From: Streptococcus himalayensis
GTDB lineage: Bacteria; Bacillota; Bacilli; Lactobacillales; Streptococcaceae
Length of the DNA stretch: 64,000 bases
Direction of reading: 5' to 3'
NCBI RefSeq assembly: GCF_001708305.1
Contig: NZ_CP016953.1
Location: 1,135,501 to 1,199,500 of the forward strand
The notes under the pieces are model-generated. The model ran no database searches. It was not told where the DNA came from and saw only the letters and a list, made by a program, of their open reading frames with translations. Shown piece after piece: positions 29,132-36,722 of this stretch (position 1 is its first letter; each line of letters begins with the position of its first letter). A program made the position numbers and the translations under genes.

Positions 29132-29974
29132 ATGTACCCTTATCGCAGTCAGATTTACCTAGGAGAAGTTGCACTTTATGTGGAGGATGTGTATCGGGTT
29201 AGTCAATTTTATCAGCAGATACTAGGCTTAGCAGTGCTTGCCGAAACTGACACAGAAGTCCTATTAGGAGTAGGCAAGGAAGGGCTTGTTCGTCTGTTAC
29301 CTGCTACTCAAGGAAAATCCAAGACGTATGGCCTTTATCATCTAGCCCTTTTAGTTCCTGAGCGAAAAGACTTGGCAGCCATTTTTAAACGCTTAGTGGA
29401 GAACCGCATTTCGATGGTGGGAGGTTCAGATCATGGCTATAGCGAAGCCATTTATCTGGAAGATCCAGAAGGAAATGGTATCGAACTCTATTATGATAAG
29501 GATGTGATCCAGTGGGATATCCGAGAAGATGGGCGAATTGTTGGTGTGACGGAGGAATTGGCTGCACAAGAATTGTATGAAGATGGGGCCTATACAGAGC
29601 CTTTTCAGTTAGCAAGAGGCACTCGCATGGGGCATGTCCATTTATCTGTTCGAGAAAGTCAGCCAGCCAGTGCATTTTATCGAGCCTTGCTAGGGTTGGA
29701 GGATAAATTTTCTATACCGACAGGCAGTTGGTTGGCTTCTGGCGATTATCATCACCACCTTGCTGTTAATGAATGGTCGGGGAAACACCTTCAACCACAT
29801 CAAAAAGGTCAAGCAGGTCTGGCATATTTTACCGTTCTTGTCGAAAGCAAGGAACATTTACTGGTGATGTACGAACGGGCAATCCATTTAGGAGTTTCTG
29901 TTCGATGGCTTCAGTCTCGTATGTTCGAAATTACAGATACTGACGGCATTGTCGTGCGGGTTGGTGTGAAATAG
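29132..29974 (+). CDS. VOC-family protein, catechol 2,3-dioxygenase-like (CatE type)
   Basis: 280 residues with two glyoxalase/VOC repeats. The first (about 8-130) ends with EDPEGNGIELYYD, and the second (about 165-278) begins GHVHLSVRE and ends FEITDTDGIVVRV. Likely metal ligands are His in GLYHLALLV or GHVHLSV, His in the DYHHHLAVN block and Glu in GIELYY. The two-domain form is that of CatE-type extradiol dioxygenases that detoxify catechols. Substrate choice cannot be read from sequence. The ribosome site is weak (AGG-TGATAGG), consistent with coupling to the upstream gene. Confidence 0.85.
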   Translation: MYPYRSQIYLGEVALYVEDVYRVSQFYQQILGLAVLAETDTEVLLGVGKEGLVRLLPATQGKSKTYGLYHLALLVPERKDLAAIFKRLVENRISMVGGSDHGYSEAIYLEDPEGNGIELYYDKDVIQWDIREDGRIVGVTEELAAQELYEDGAYTEPFQLARGTRMGHVHLSVRESQPASAFYRALLGLEDKFSIPTGSWLASGDYHHHLAVNEWSGKHLQPHQKGQAGLAYFTVLVESKEHLLVMYERAIHLGVSVRWLQSRMFEITDTDGIVVRVGVK

Positions 29975-29980
29975 TGTATC

Positions 29981-30170
29981 AAAAAAGAGGCCGGGACAAA
30001 AGTCCTTGCCTCCATTATTTTTGTAGTTTTATTAGTTTGACGCAGTAGTTGTCTGGTTTGTATCACGTTGATAAATCAACATTCTACAAACCTAGTCAAC
30101 CTCGCGGGGGTGAGACGACAAAATCGATTTCTTCGAAATCACGATTGAGTCCCACTCCCCTTTTTGATAG
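29981..30170. repeat. Structured intergenic element with nested hairpins (bidirectional terminator region)
   Basis: At least four hairpins lie in 190 bases between convergent genes: GAGGC-cg-GGAC/GTCC-tt-GCCTC (29987-30012), GGTTTGTA...TACAAACC with inner GTTGAT/ATCAAC (30055-30092), GATTTC-ttc-GAAATC (30126-30140), and an outer GGGGGTGAGAC pairing with GTCCCACTCCCC. It looks like a dispersed streptococcal hairpin element that also ends transcription from both sides. Confidence 0.6.
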
Positions 30171-30602
30171 TTATAAACTATTTTTCAGTGCTTGAATCAG
30201 CTGATTATTTTCTTGAATCAACTGATCGGCTCCTTCTCGTGTCAGTCCTTCAATCTGGCGAAAACACTCTGACAAGTGCGTTTTAATATCCTGTTGGAGA
30301 TGTTTCCCTCCTTCTGTTAGCTGTACATACAGTTGCCGTTTGTCCTTTTCAGGTCGCAATCTGAGAAGATACCCCTTTTCCTCTAAACGCTTGAGCAAGG
30401 GAGTTAAGGTATTGCTGGATAAGTCAAGGCGTTTACCAATCTCTTTTAAAGGCAAGGAAGCCTCCTCCCACAGCACGACTAGAACCAGATACTGGGTGTA
30501 GGTTAGATCAAATTTCTCCAGATTTTTCTTATAAAATTGACGGAACAGCCGCTCTACATTGTAAAAAGAGTAGCAGAGCTGGTGGGATAGTAAATCGTTC
30601 AT
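30171..30602 (-). CDS. MarR-family regulator, OhrR-like with an N-terminal Cys
   Basis: 143 residues from the ATG at 30602 (MNDLLSHQLCYSFYN). A longer frame starts at a TTG that is part of the TTGGAG ribosome site, so I reject it. The winged helix (LPLKEIGKRLDLSSNTLTPL, then LLKRLEEKGYLLR with RPEKDKRQ) is typical of MarR. LCYSFY with Cys10 and LTYTQYLVLVVLWE match the OhrR pattern, in which that Cys senses organic peroxides and contacts the Tyr residues. It is divergent from the flavoprotein operon and probably represses both. Peroxide or electrophile sensing is inferred from the family. Confidence 0.88.
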   Translation of the reverse strand: MNDLLSHQLCYSFYNVERLFRQFYKKNLEKFDLTYTQYLVLVVLWEEASLPLKEIGKRLDLSSNTLTPLLKRLEEKGYLLRLRPEKDKRQLYVQLTEGGKHLQQDIKTHLSECFRQIEGLTREGADQLIQENNQLIQALKNSL

Positions 30603-30632
30603 TTTTTTCTCCAATCGTTTGCGAGTGATTCT

Positions 30633-30661
30633 AGGATAGCATAAACCTTTTTGATTGACAA
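30633..30661 (-). promoter_or_regulatory. Promoter of the OhrR-like regulator
   Basis: On the minus strand, TTGTCA (30656-30661), 17 bases, TATCCT (30633-30638). Its -35 overlaps that of the divergent promoter base for base except one position each side. An imperfect repeat AATCACTCGCAAACGATT (30613-30630) covers its expected start. Confidence 0.65.
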
Positions 30662-30698
30662 AGAATAGGACTTTTATTAGAATAATCGTGCACGATTA
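30655..30698 (+). promoter_or_regulatory. Promoter with a 16-bp perfect palindrome (MarR operator)
   Basis: TTGACA (30655-30660), 17 bases, TAGAAT (30678-30683), then TAATCGTGCACGATTA (30683-30698), a perfect palindrome over the transcription start. The adjacent OhrR-like protein is the likely binder. Confidence 0.8.
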
Positions 30699-30717
30699 AA
30701 TTTTGGAGGAAAAGAAT

Positions 30718-32061
30718 ATGTATCAATACGATGTAACCCTTATCGGCTCAGGACATGCTAGCTGGCATGCGGCGGTTGACTTGGCAAAGGCTGGTAAGAA
30801 AGTCGCCATTATCGAAAAAGATGTCACTGCCGGAACCTGTACCAATTATGGCTGCAATGCGAAATTTTTGCTCGAAAGTCCTTTTGAATTTTTAGATGGC
30901 TTGGCACGGTATGAAAAAGCTGGAATCGCAAAGAGTGGTGAGATTTCTTGGGAAAAATTAATGGCTTACAAGCAAGAAGAAATCGGAAGCTACGTACCAA
31001 TTATGGAGGGAATATTTGCCCATGTCGGCATTGACCTCTTGAAGGGGCAGGGCCGTTTGGTTGATGCTCACACAGTAGCCTATGGGGATGAAACGATTAC
31101 AACAGAATTTGTGGTGATCGGAACAGGTCAGCGTCCAGCTAGGTTGAATGTACCGGGGAATGAATTTTTCCATGATAGCCGCGAATTTCTTGATTTAGAA
31201 ACCTTACCAAATCGCATGACTTTTATTGGAGCGGGGATTATTTCCCTAGAATGTGCGACGATGGTCTCAAAAATGGGTAAAGAAGTTCATATTGTTGAAT
31301 TTGCGGATCGGGCCTTGGCTGCTTATCCGGAGTCTTATGTAGCTACGGTTATTGAGAAAATGACGGCTGAAGGAGTTCAATTTCATTTTGGGCAAGCTGT
31401 GTCAGAAGCTATCAAAACGCAAGATGCCTATCTTGTTCGGACAGCAAGCGGGCTAGCGATTGAGACAGACTATATTGTGGATGCGACAGGACGTGTGTCA
31501 AATGTAGAAGGTCTTGGGCTAGAAGAGTTAGGTATTGAGACTGACCGTGGCGGAATTGTGGTCAACGAGTTTATGCAAACAGCTGTCCCAACCATTTATG
31601 CGTCTGGGGATGTTGTTTCAAAAACCATTCCGAAATTGACCCCAACGGCTAGCTTTGAGTCAAGCTACATTGCACGCCATATTTTAGGCGAGCGAGAAGC
31701 GATTGCTTATCCTGTCGTTCCAAATGTAGTCTTTACACTTCCACGGATTGCCCAAGTCGGAGTCACAGTGGAAGAAGCTAAGCAGCAGCTTGATCTCTAC
31801 CACATCGTGGAAATACCATTTGGACAAAAATTGAAATTCCAAACAAAATTAGAGGAAGAAGCACACATCACCTTTATTGTTGGCAAAGACAAGACCTTAA
31901 AAGGAGCAGCACTTCTTGGACATGAAGCAGGGGAATTAGTCAATTTAATCACATTCATCATTCAGCAAAAGGTAACAGCCAAGGACTTAGATCAGATGAT
32001 TTTTGCCTTTCCAGCCGTTACGAATGGTATTTTGAATGATTTGAAAATGGCCTTGGCCTAA
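30718..32061 (+). CDS. FAD pyridine nucleotide-disulfide oxidoreductase
   Basis: 447 residues from the ATG at 30718; GGAGG at 30705-30709 fixes this start and excludes the TTG 15 bases earlier. N-terminal FAD motif VTLIGSGHASWHAA (residues about 5-20), redox-active pair CTNYGC (CxxxxC), central NAD(P) motif FIGAGIISLECA, FAD-binding ATGRVSNV and ASGDV, and a C-terminal dimer domain. This is the dihydrolipoamide/mercuric/glutathione reductase family. The usual C-terminal His-Glu pair of lipoamide and glutathione reductases is not obvious, so the disulfide or electrophile substrate is open. It is first in an operon with SDR, DUF1304 and hydrolase genes behind a MarR-controlled promoter. Confidence 0.88.
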   Translation: MYQYDVTLIGSGHASWHAAVDLAKAGKKVAIIEKDVTAGTCTNYGCNAKFLLESPFEFLDGLARYEKAGIAKSGEISWEKLMAYKQEEIGSYVPIMEGIFAHVGIDLLKGQGRLVDAHTVAYGDETITTEFVVIGTGQRPARLNVPGNEFFHDSREFLDLETLPNRMTFIGAGIISLECATMVSKMGKEVHIVEFADRALAAYPESYVATVIEKMTAEGVQFHFGQAVSEAIKTQDAYLVRTASGLAIETDYIVDATGRVSNVEGLGLEELGIETDRGGIVVNEFMQTAVPTIYASGDVVSKTIPKLTPTASFESSYIARHILGEREAIAYPVVPNVVFTLPRIAQVGVTVEEAKQQLDLYHIVEIPFGQKLKFQTKLEEEAHITFIVGKDKTLKGAALLGHEAGELVNLITFIIQQKVTAKDLDQMIFAFPAVTNGILNDLKMALA

Positions 32062-32070
32062 GGAGGAAAG

Positions 32071-32808
32071 ATGACAAAGGTTATTGTAATTACAGGGGCT
32101 TCATCGGGTATTGGAGAAGCAACGGCTACCTTATTAGCAAAAAACGGTGCGAAGCTAGTATTAGGAGCAAGAAGAGAAGACCAGCTAAAAGCCATTGTTC
32201 AGGCAATTCAAGAGCAGGGAGGCGAAGCTGTCTATGCAGTGACAGATGTGACGAAGCAGGAGCAAGTTGAGGCCTTGAAAGAGCTAGCCTTGAGCACTTT
32301 TGGTCGTGTGGATGTCTGGATAAACAATGCAGGTGTCATGCCTCAAGCTCCCTTTATGGCTGCAAGCGTTCAAGAATGGGAGCAAGCAATTGATATCAAT
32401 GTGAAGGGTGTCTTATACGGCATCACAGCTTCCCTTCCAGTCATGGCTCGCCAAAAAGCTGGTCAAATTATCAATATTGCCTCTGTGGAAGGCCATCATT
32501 CGCATGTTGGAGGAGGTGTCTATTCTGCCACTAAATATGCCGTTCGAGCAATTTCAGACTCGCTTCGTGAAGAAATGGCACAAATGGAGGGCAATCTACG
32601 CTGTACGGTGATTTCTCCAGGTGCTATTCAAACGGAATTGGTAGGAACTGTCGCAGATGAGAACATCAAGTCAGCTTATGAAGATTTTTACCGCTCACAC
32701 GGCATTTCCGCAGAACGAGTGGCGTTAACGATCCAGCAAGCCATTGATTTACCGGAAGATACTGCTTGGAATGAAGTCGTCATGCGTCCGATAAAGCAAG
32801 TGCTGTAA
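32071..32808 (+). CDS. Short-chain dehydrogenase/reductase (classical SDR)
   Basis: 245 residues. It has the cofactor motif TGASSGIGEA, an NADP-favouring basic loop (GARRED), NNAG at about residue 87, catalytic Ser in NIASVEG and YSATK (YxxxK). The C-terminal half (SPGAIQTEL) is typical of YdfG-like 3-hydroxy acid or serine dehydrogenases. The start has AAGGAGG-like spacing just after the flavoprotein stop (9-base gap). The physiological substrate is not known. Confidence 0.9.
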   Translation: MTKVIVITGASSGIGEATATLLAKNGAKLVLGARREDQLKAIVQAIQEQGGEAVYAVTDVTKQEQVEALKELALSTFGRVDVWINNAGVMPQAPFMAASVQEWEQAIDINVKGVLYGITASLPVMARQKAGQIINIASVEGHHSHVGGGVYSATKYAVRAISDSLREEMAQMEGNLRCTVISPGAIQTELVGTVADENIKSAYEDFYRSHGISAERVALTIQQAIDLPEDTAWNEVVMRPIKQVL

Positions 32809-32825
32809 AAAGAAAGGAAGTACAA

Positions 32826-33218
32826 ATGAAAAAAATCGGAAACCTCACACGCTTTTTCAGTAGTCTGGTTGTCTTAGAATTTCTCTATATTTTTTATCTG
32901 GAGACCATGATGACTGCTTCAGAGACTGCTTCGCGCGTCTTTGCCATTCCTATTGAGGTGCTAAAGACGGATACGGTTCAATTACTCTTTCAAAATCAGG
33001 GTGTCTACAATCTGATGATTGCTGTCGTACTTGTTTACACCCTGGTTTTTAGTAAAAATAAGGTTGAACTGCTATTTGTAACGCTGATTTATATTTTAGT
33101 TGTGGCGCTTTATGGTGGCTGGACTAGCGATATCAGTATTTTCTTCAAACAAGGAAGTGTCCCTCTCTTAGCAACACTTAGTCTGGTCTATGATATTGCA
33201 AAAAATAGGAAGGATTGA
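32826..33218 (+). CDS. DUF1304 integral membrane protein
   Basis: 130 residues with four predicted membrane segments (about 8-30, 60-75, 80-97 and 108-123). The LEFLYIFYLET stretch near the start and the FQNQGVYNLMIA motif are hallmarks of DUF1304. The function of that family is unknown. AAAGGAAG precedes the ATG. It sits between the SDR and hydrolase genes in the same operon. Confidence 0.85.
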   Translation: MKKIGNLTRFFSSLVVLEFLYIFYLETMMTASETASRVFAIPIEVLKTDTVQLLFQNQGVYNLMIAVVLVYTLVFSKNKVELLFVTLIYILVVALYGGWTSDISIFFKQGSVPLLATLSLVYDIAKNRKD

Positions 33219-33225
33219 GACATCA

Positions 33226-34131
33226 ATGAAGTGGTGGAAAGTTATTGGTCTAGGGGGTGTTTTCATGCTCGTGCTAGCCTATGTGGGGGCTTCCTTTTAC
33301 TTTGCGAAAAGTATTGTAAGACCTACTCCGATGACCTTAGCTGAGGAAGAAGCATGGGAAAAAGAGCATGGCCTGTGGAATGATTTTGACCAGTATGAGG
33401 TAGAAGAGTACACCGTCAAGGGGGTGGATGATTATCCCTTGCATGCGACCTTGGTCAAGGCAGCGGATCCTAATAGTAAAAAGTATGTGATTATCACCCA
33501 CGGCTTTCGTTCCAATCGAAATGGGGCCGTCAAGTATGTGGAAGTCTATCGTAATTTGGGCTATCACTGCATTATCTATGATGTTCGTGGCCATGGGAAA
33601 AACGCTCCAGCCACAGTGACATTGGGTAATGTCGAGTCAAAAGACCTTCTGTACTTGATTGAAGATAGTTACCAACGCTATGGTTCTGATAGTTACCTAG
33701 GACTTCAGGGGGAGTCAATGGGCAGCTCCATTTCGCTAAACGCCTTACAATACCAACCCAAGGTTCAATTTGTCGTAGCAGATTGTGGTTTTACCAATCT
33801 GTATGACTTAATTGCGGCTGGTTATCAGGCCAATCACATCAGTTTTCTAATGCCGGGAGTTAGTTGGATGACCAAACATATTTACGGTGTCGATATGAAA
33901 GAAACCAGTGCCATTGATGCAGTTGCAAACAATCAGAGCATTCCCATCACCTTTATCCATGGTGCAGATGATCGATTTATTTTACCTGAAAATAGTCAGC
34001 AATTGGCGGAGAAAAATCCAACTCTAGACACAGTCAAGTTGGTTGAGGGTGCAGCCCACGCAGCATCAAGAGAGGTCTTAGGCGTCGCAGGCTATCAGGC
34101 ACTCGTCCAGCAAAATCCAAATGTAAAATAG
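33226..34131 (+). CDS. Membrane-anchored alpha/beta hydrolase
   Basis: 301 residues from the ATG at 33226. I prefer it to the in-frame ATG at 33190 because AGGAAGGA (about 33208-33215) lies just upstream and the shorter start leaves no overlap with the DUF1304 gene. One N-terminal membrane segment (about 6-28, then FYFAKSIVRPTP), oxyanion region ITHGFRSNRNG, nucleophile Ser in GESMGS, acid in HGADDRF and His in GAAHAAS. It resembles the Bacillus YqkD/YuiI-like or peptidase S9-like hydrolases of the cell surface; the substrate is unknown. Confidence 0.87.
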   Translation: MKWWKVIGLGGVFMLVLAYVGASFYFAKSIVRPTPMTLAEEEAWEKEHGLWNDFDQYEVEEYTVKGVDDYPLHATLVKAADPNSKKYVIITHGFRSNRNGAVKYVEVYRNLGYHCIIYDVRGHGKNAPATVTLGNVESKDLLYLIEDSYQRYGSDSYLGLQGESMGSSISLNALQYQPKVQFVVADCGFTNLYDLIAAGYQANHISFLMPGVSWMTKHIYGVDMKETSAIDAVANNQSIPITFIHGADDRFILPENSQQLAEKNPTLDTVKLVEGAAHAASREVLGVAGYQALVQQNPNVK

Positions 34132-34136
34132 AATTT

Positions 34137-34160
34137 GAGGTTGGGAGTTATTCCGACCTC
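34137..34160 (+). terminator. Possible terminator after the hydrolase gene
   Basis: GAGGTTGG pairs with CCGACCTC around gagttatt. The tail (TTGTGCTATAAAAAG) is not a strong U-run, so termination is probably partial. Confidence 0.5.
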
Positions 34161-34231
34161 TTGTGCTATAAAAAGCTTATCCTTGATGACACTTGAAGGA
34201 ATAAAGGGGAGATGATTTAACGCTAAAAAAC

Positions 34232-34274
34232 TTGACAGATGATAAAAAATACGATAGAATAATTGCGTGCGCAA
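34232..34274 (+). promoter_or_regulatory. Promoter and operator of the second MarR regulator
   Basis: TTGACA (34232-34237), 17 bases, TAGAAT (34255-34260), then TTGCGTGCGCAA (34263-34274), a palindrome apart from its central TG, over the start site. The same motif with one change occurs at 34701-34712. Confidence 0.78.
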
Positions 34275-34293
34275 GTAACTAAAGGAGAATCAA

Positions 34294-34647
34294 ATGTTTG
34301 AAGAATGGTTAGCGATGCATCAAAAGCATGAACAAATAAAAATGAAGTTGGAGAACTTTTTTCTGAAACAAGGGGTGAACCTGAATACGTATACGGTTTG
34401 TTATATTTTAAAAGACCAACCGAATCTTGAATTACGGGTCACAGAGTTGAGTCAGAAGCTGGGGCTCAGTACTAGTGCAACTTCTCGCTTAGCAACCAAG
34501 ATGGAAGCAGAGACAGGTTTTGTCCGCCGAGAGATTTGCGAGGAGGACAATCGTGCCCTCTATATCGTCCTAACCGCCGAAGGGAAACAGTTTTTGGAAG
34601 AGGGGGAGCTGAAAGTACACGAACTTTTAGCTCATCAAGATTTGTAG
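34294..34647 (+). CDS. MarR-family transcriptional regulator
   Basis: 117 residues, shorter than most MarR proteins (about 140). The winged helix is clear: LRVTELSQKLGLSTSATSRL then KMEAETGFVRREICEEDNRALYIVLTAEG. The N-terminal dimer helix is short, with no Cys in the OhrR position. AAGGAG precedes the ATG. Its own promoter carries a palindrome that recurs before the downstream NmrA-nitroreductase-SnoaL genes, so autorepression and control of those genes are likely. The ligand is unknown. Confidence 0.87.
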   Translation: MFEEWLAMHQKHEQIKMKLENFFLKQGVNLNTYTVCYILKDQPNLELRVTELSQKLGLSTSATSRLATKMEAETGFVRREICEEDNRALYIVLTAEGKQFLEEGELKVHELLAHQDL

Positions 34648-34657
34648 AAGTATGCTG

Positions 34658-34684
34658 TAAACCGCTAGATGGGCTAGTGGTTTT
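34658..34684 (+). terminator. Terminator after the second MarR gene
   Basis: AAACCGCTAG pairs with CTAGTGGTTT (one G-U pair) around atggg, followed by TTATAAA. It separates the regulator from the operon that starts at 34737. Confidence 0.7.
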
Positions 34685-34700
34685 ATAAACACCCATTTAA

Positions 34701-34712
34701 TTGCGTGCACAA
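34701..34712 (+). promoter_or_regulatory. Second MarR operator, upstream of the NmrA-like operon
   Basis: TTGCGTGCACAA differs at one base from TTGCGTGCGCAA at 34263-34274. It lies 25 bases before the ATG at 34737. A possible -10 (TTTAAT, 34696-34701) adjoins it, but no good -35 is seen. Confidence 0.65.
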
Positions 34713-34736
34713 ACAATGAATTGAAAAGGAGAAACA

Positions 34737-35375
34737 ATGCGCGTATTTGTAGCAGGAGCAACTGGGCGAGTTGCAGAGCAGTTGATAAAGCAATTGATTG
34801 AAAGAGGGCACACAGTTCGTGCTGGTGCAAGAAAAACGGATAAGGTCATTCAGCTGGTAGGTGTTGAGCCTGTTGAAATGGATTTACATAGTACTCCAGA
34901 GGAACTAGCTTCTATCATTCAGGGGAGTGATGTTGTTTATTTTACAGCTGGTTCTCGTGGAAAAGATTTATTACAAACGGATGCTTTTGGAGCAGTTAAA
35001 CTGATGCAAGCGGCCGAAATGACAGGTGTTTCCCGTTTTATCATGCTCAGCTCAATCTTTGCAACCGAACCTGAAAAATGGTTGGATCCTCATTTGGCCA
35101 AGATTACCGATTACAATATTGCTAAGTTTTTCTCAGACCAGTGGTTGATGAATCAGACGAGATTAGACTATACTATTGTTCAGCCTGGGAATTTGGTTGA
35201 AGCAACATCCGGTTCGGGGAAAATAGCTGTTGGGGTCTCTCATTCTCAACCAAATAGTATTCCAAATGTGGCACAGGTGCTGGCAGAAGTCTTAGCATTC
35301 CCAAATACAGTTGGTAAAATTATTCAAATGAGTGATGGAGAAACTCCAATCCGAGAAGCTTTGGAGAACCTATAG
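34737..35375 (+). CDS. NmrA-like NAD(P)-binding reductase
   Basis: 212 residues. Rossmann start MRVFVAGATGRVAEQLIKQL, cofactor loop GARKTDK, then VVYFTAGSRGKD and FIMLSSIFA, and YTIVQPGNLVE. This is the SDR_a5/YwnB-like atypical reductase group and a distant relative of the gene at 28493. A GGAG ribosome site is present. It is followed 8 bases later by a nitroreductase gene in what looks like one operon. Confidence 0.87.
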   Translation: MRVFVAGATGRVAEQLIKQLIERGHTVRAGARKTDKVIQLVGVEPVEMDLHSTPEELASIIQGSDVVYFTAGSRGKDLLQTDAFGAVKLMQAAEMTGVSRFIMLSSIFATEPEKWLDPHLAKITDYNIAKFFSDQWLMNQTRLDYTIVQPGNLVEATSGSGKIAVGVSHSQPNSIPNVAQVLAEVLAFPNTVGKIIQMSDGETPIREALENL

Positions 35376-35383
35376 GAGGAAGT

Positions 35384-36025
35384 GTGGAATTTTCAGAAGT
35401 TGTGAGAAAGAGGACGAGCATTCGTTCTTTCTCAAAGAAAGAAGTGGCAGATGAACAGCTACGCGAAATCATCCGAGAGGCGCAACGAGCTCCTTCTTGG
35501 GTCAATAGTCAACCTTGGAAAGTGTATATCGCCAAAGGAAAAACATTGGAAAAACTCAAGAATAGTCATCTCTTGTCCCCTCAAATGGGCTTATCTGAGC
35601 AGACAGATTGGCCGACGCTTAGTCGAGTGAATTGGGACAGTCGAACACAAGAAAATATGGCAGATTGGCTAGCGGAAGTGACCACTGCAAAAGGAGGAGA
35701 GAGCTTTTCTCCACTTCAGGCATTCCAGTTTCATGCACCGGTCTATGTCTATCTGACTATTCCTAAGACCACTCCTATCTATTCTGCTTTTGATTTAGGA
35801 GCCTTCGCTCAAACATTGATGTTGTCAGCGCAGAACAAGGGAATTGACTCGATTGTGGCCTATGAACTCATTCGTTTTCCTAGTCTTATCAAACAAGAAA
35901 TGGGGATTCCAGATGAGGAAAATATAGCCATTGGGATTGCGTTAGGCTACAAAGATGACCATCCTTTGAATCAATATGTTAGCTCACGAGTAGAGCTTGA
36001 CAGTATATTACACATAAAAAAATAG
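35384..36025 (+). CDS. Nitroreductase-family FMN oxidoreductase
   Basis: 213 residues from a GTG start with AGGAGGA 4-5 bases upstream. The N-terminus (VVRKRTSIRSFSKKEV) and the RAPSWVNSQPWKVYI block form the FMN phosphate-binding part. SIVAYELIRFPSLIKQEMGIP and IGIALGYKDD are the other conserved blocks of the family. Such enzymes reduce nitroaromatics, quinones or flavins with NAD(P)H. Operon position after an NmrA-like reductase under a MarR operator supports a detoxification role, but the substrate is unknown. Confidence 0.9.
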   Translation: MEFSEVVRKRTSIRSFSKKEVADEQLREIIREAQRAPSWVNSQPWKVYIAKGKTLEKLKNSHLLSPQMGLSEQTDWPTLSRVNWDSRTQENMADWLAEVTTAKGGESFSPLQAFQFHAPVYVYLTIPKTTPIYSAFDLGAFAQTLMLSAQNKGIDSIVAYELIRFPSLIKQEMGIPDEENIAIGIALGYKDDHPLNQYVSSRVELDSILHIKK

Positions 36026-36038
36026 AAAAGAGAGAAAC

Positions 36039-36392
36039 ATGAATCAAGATATTTTAAACCAAATGAAACGTTATATGAATGGTGTGCGTGAGGCAGATGC
36101 TGAGATGATGAGACCATCTTTTCATAGCGAAGCAACGATGTATGGATTTGATGAGGCAGAAAATCTAGTAGCTGAAGGAAGTATCGACCATCTGTTTACA
36201 GGGATTGAACAAATGTCTCCAATCCCGAATATGGTGACAGAGGCAACGATTTTAGCTGAAACGAGCAATACAGCCAGCGTGAAAATTGAATTGATTTCTG
36301 AAAGTGATGGAATTCATTGGACAGATTTTATGAACGTTATTAAGATAGGAGATGAATGGAAGATTGTTTCCAAAATCTATCACAGCAAATAA
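36039..36392 (+). CDS. SnoaL-like/NTF2-fold protein
   Basis: 117 residues. DAEMMRPSFHSEATMYGFDE and MNVIKIGDEWKIVSKIYH are the pattern of DUF4440/lumazine-binding-like NTF2-fold proteins. AGAGAG precedes the ATG. It is the last gene of the operon, and its biochemical role is not known. Confidence 0.8.
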   Translation: MNQDILNQMKRYMNGVREADAEMMRPSFHSEATMYGFDEAENLVAEGSIDHLFTGIEQMSPIPNMVTEATILAETSNTASVKIELISESDGIHWTDFMNVIKIGDEWKIVSKIYHSK

Positions 36393-36571
36393 TCAAAAGA
36401 GTTTTTAGAAATTATACAGATGCTTATATAAAAATTAACAACAAGCTCCTTTTTACTAGTTTTCTTGCTGATAGTCTATAAACATTTAACTAGGCAACGA
36501 AACTGTAAGTAGCGAGGTTAGGAGAGAAAGATGTTGATTTTTGACATTCTTTATCATCACATATTAGGCAT

Positions 36572-36627
36572 AAAAAACGAACAAGCTAGCATTCTGAAGG
36601 TCAGAAAACGAGCTTTGTTCGCTTTTT
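36572..36627. terminator. Terminator between the SnoaL-like gene and pepQ
   Basis: AAAAAACGAACAAGCT pairs with AGCTTTGTTCGCTTTTT across an inner CATTCTG/CAGAAAA stem. It lies between two convergent genes and can serve both. The remaining intergenic bases (36393-36571, 36628-36722) show nothing else I can support. Confidence 0.8.
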
Positions 36628-36722
36628 GTATTTAGAATTGGATTTTTATCTCGCTCCCAAGTAGTTCCTTTTTTCAACAGTTCAGCAAGGTAAGGATGGG
36701 AGAAGCTGATTTTTGACGAGTA

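Noticed and set aside
30703..30717. TTG start for the flavoprotein
   Set aside because: It is part of the TTGGAGG ribosome site that serves the ATG at 30718.
32408..32611. Extra frame inside the SDR gene
   Set aside because: It is a shifted-frame shadow of a well-supported dehydrogenase with all motifs.
36531..36635. 34-residue frame after AGGAGAG upstream of the pepQ terminator
   Set aside because: Most of it is the terminator hairpin at 36572-36627; coding is unlikely.
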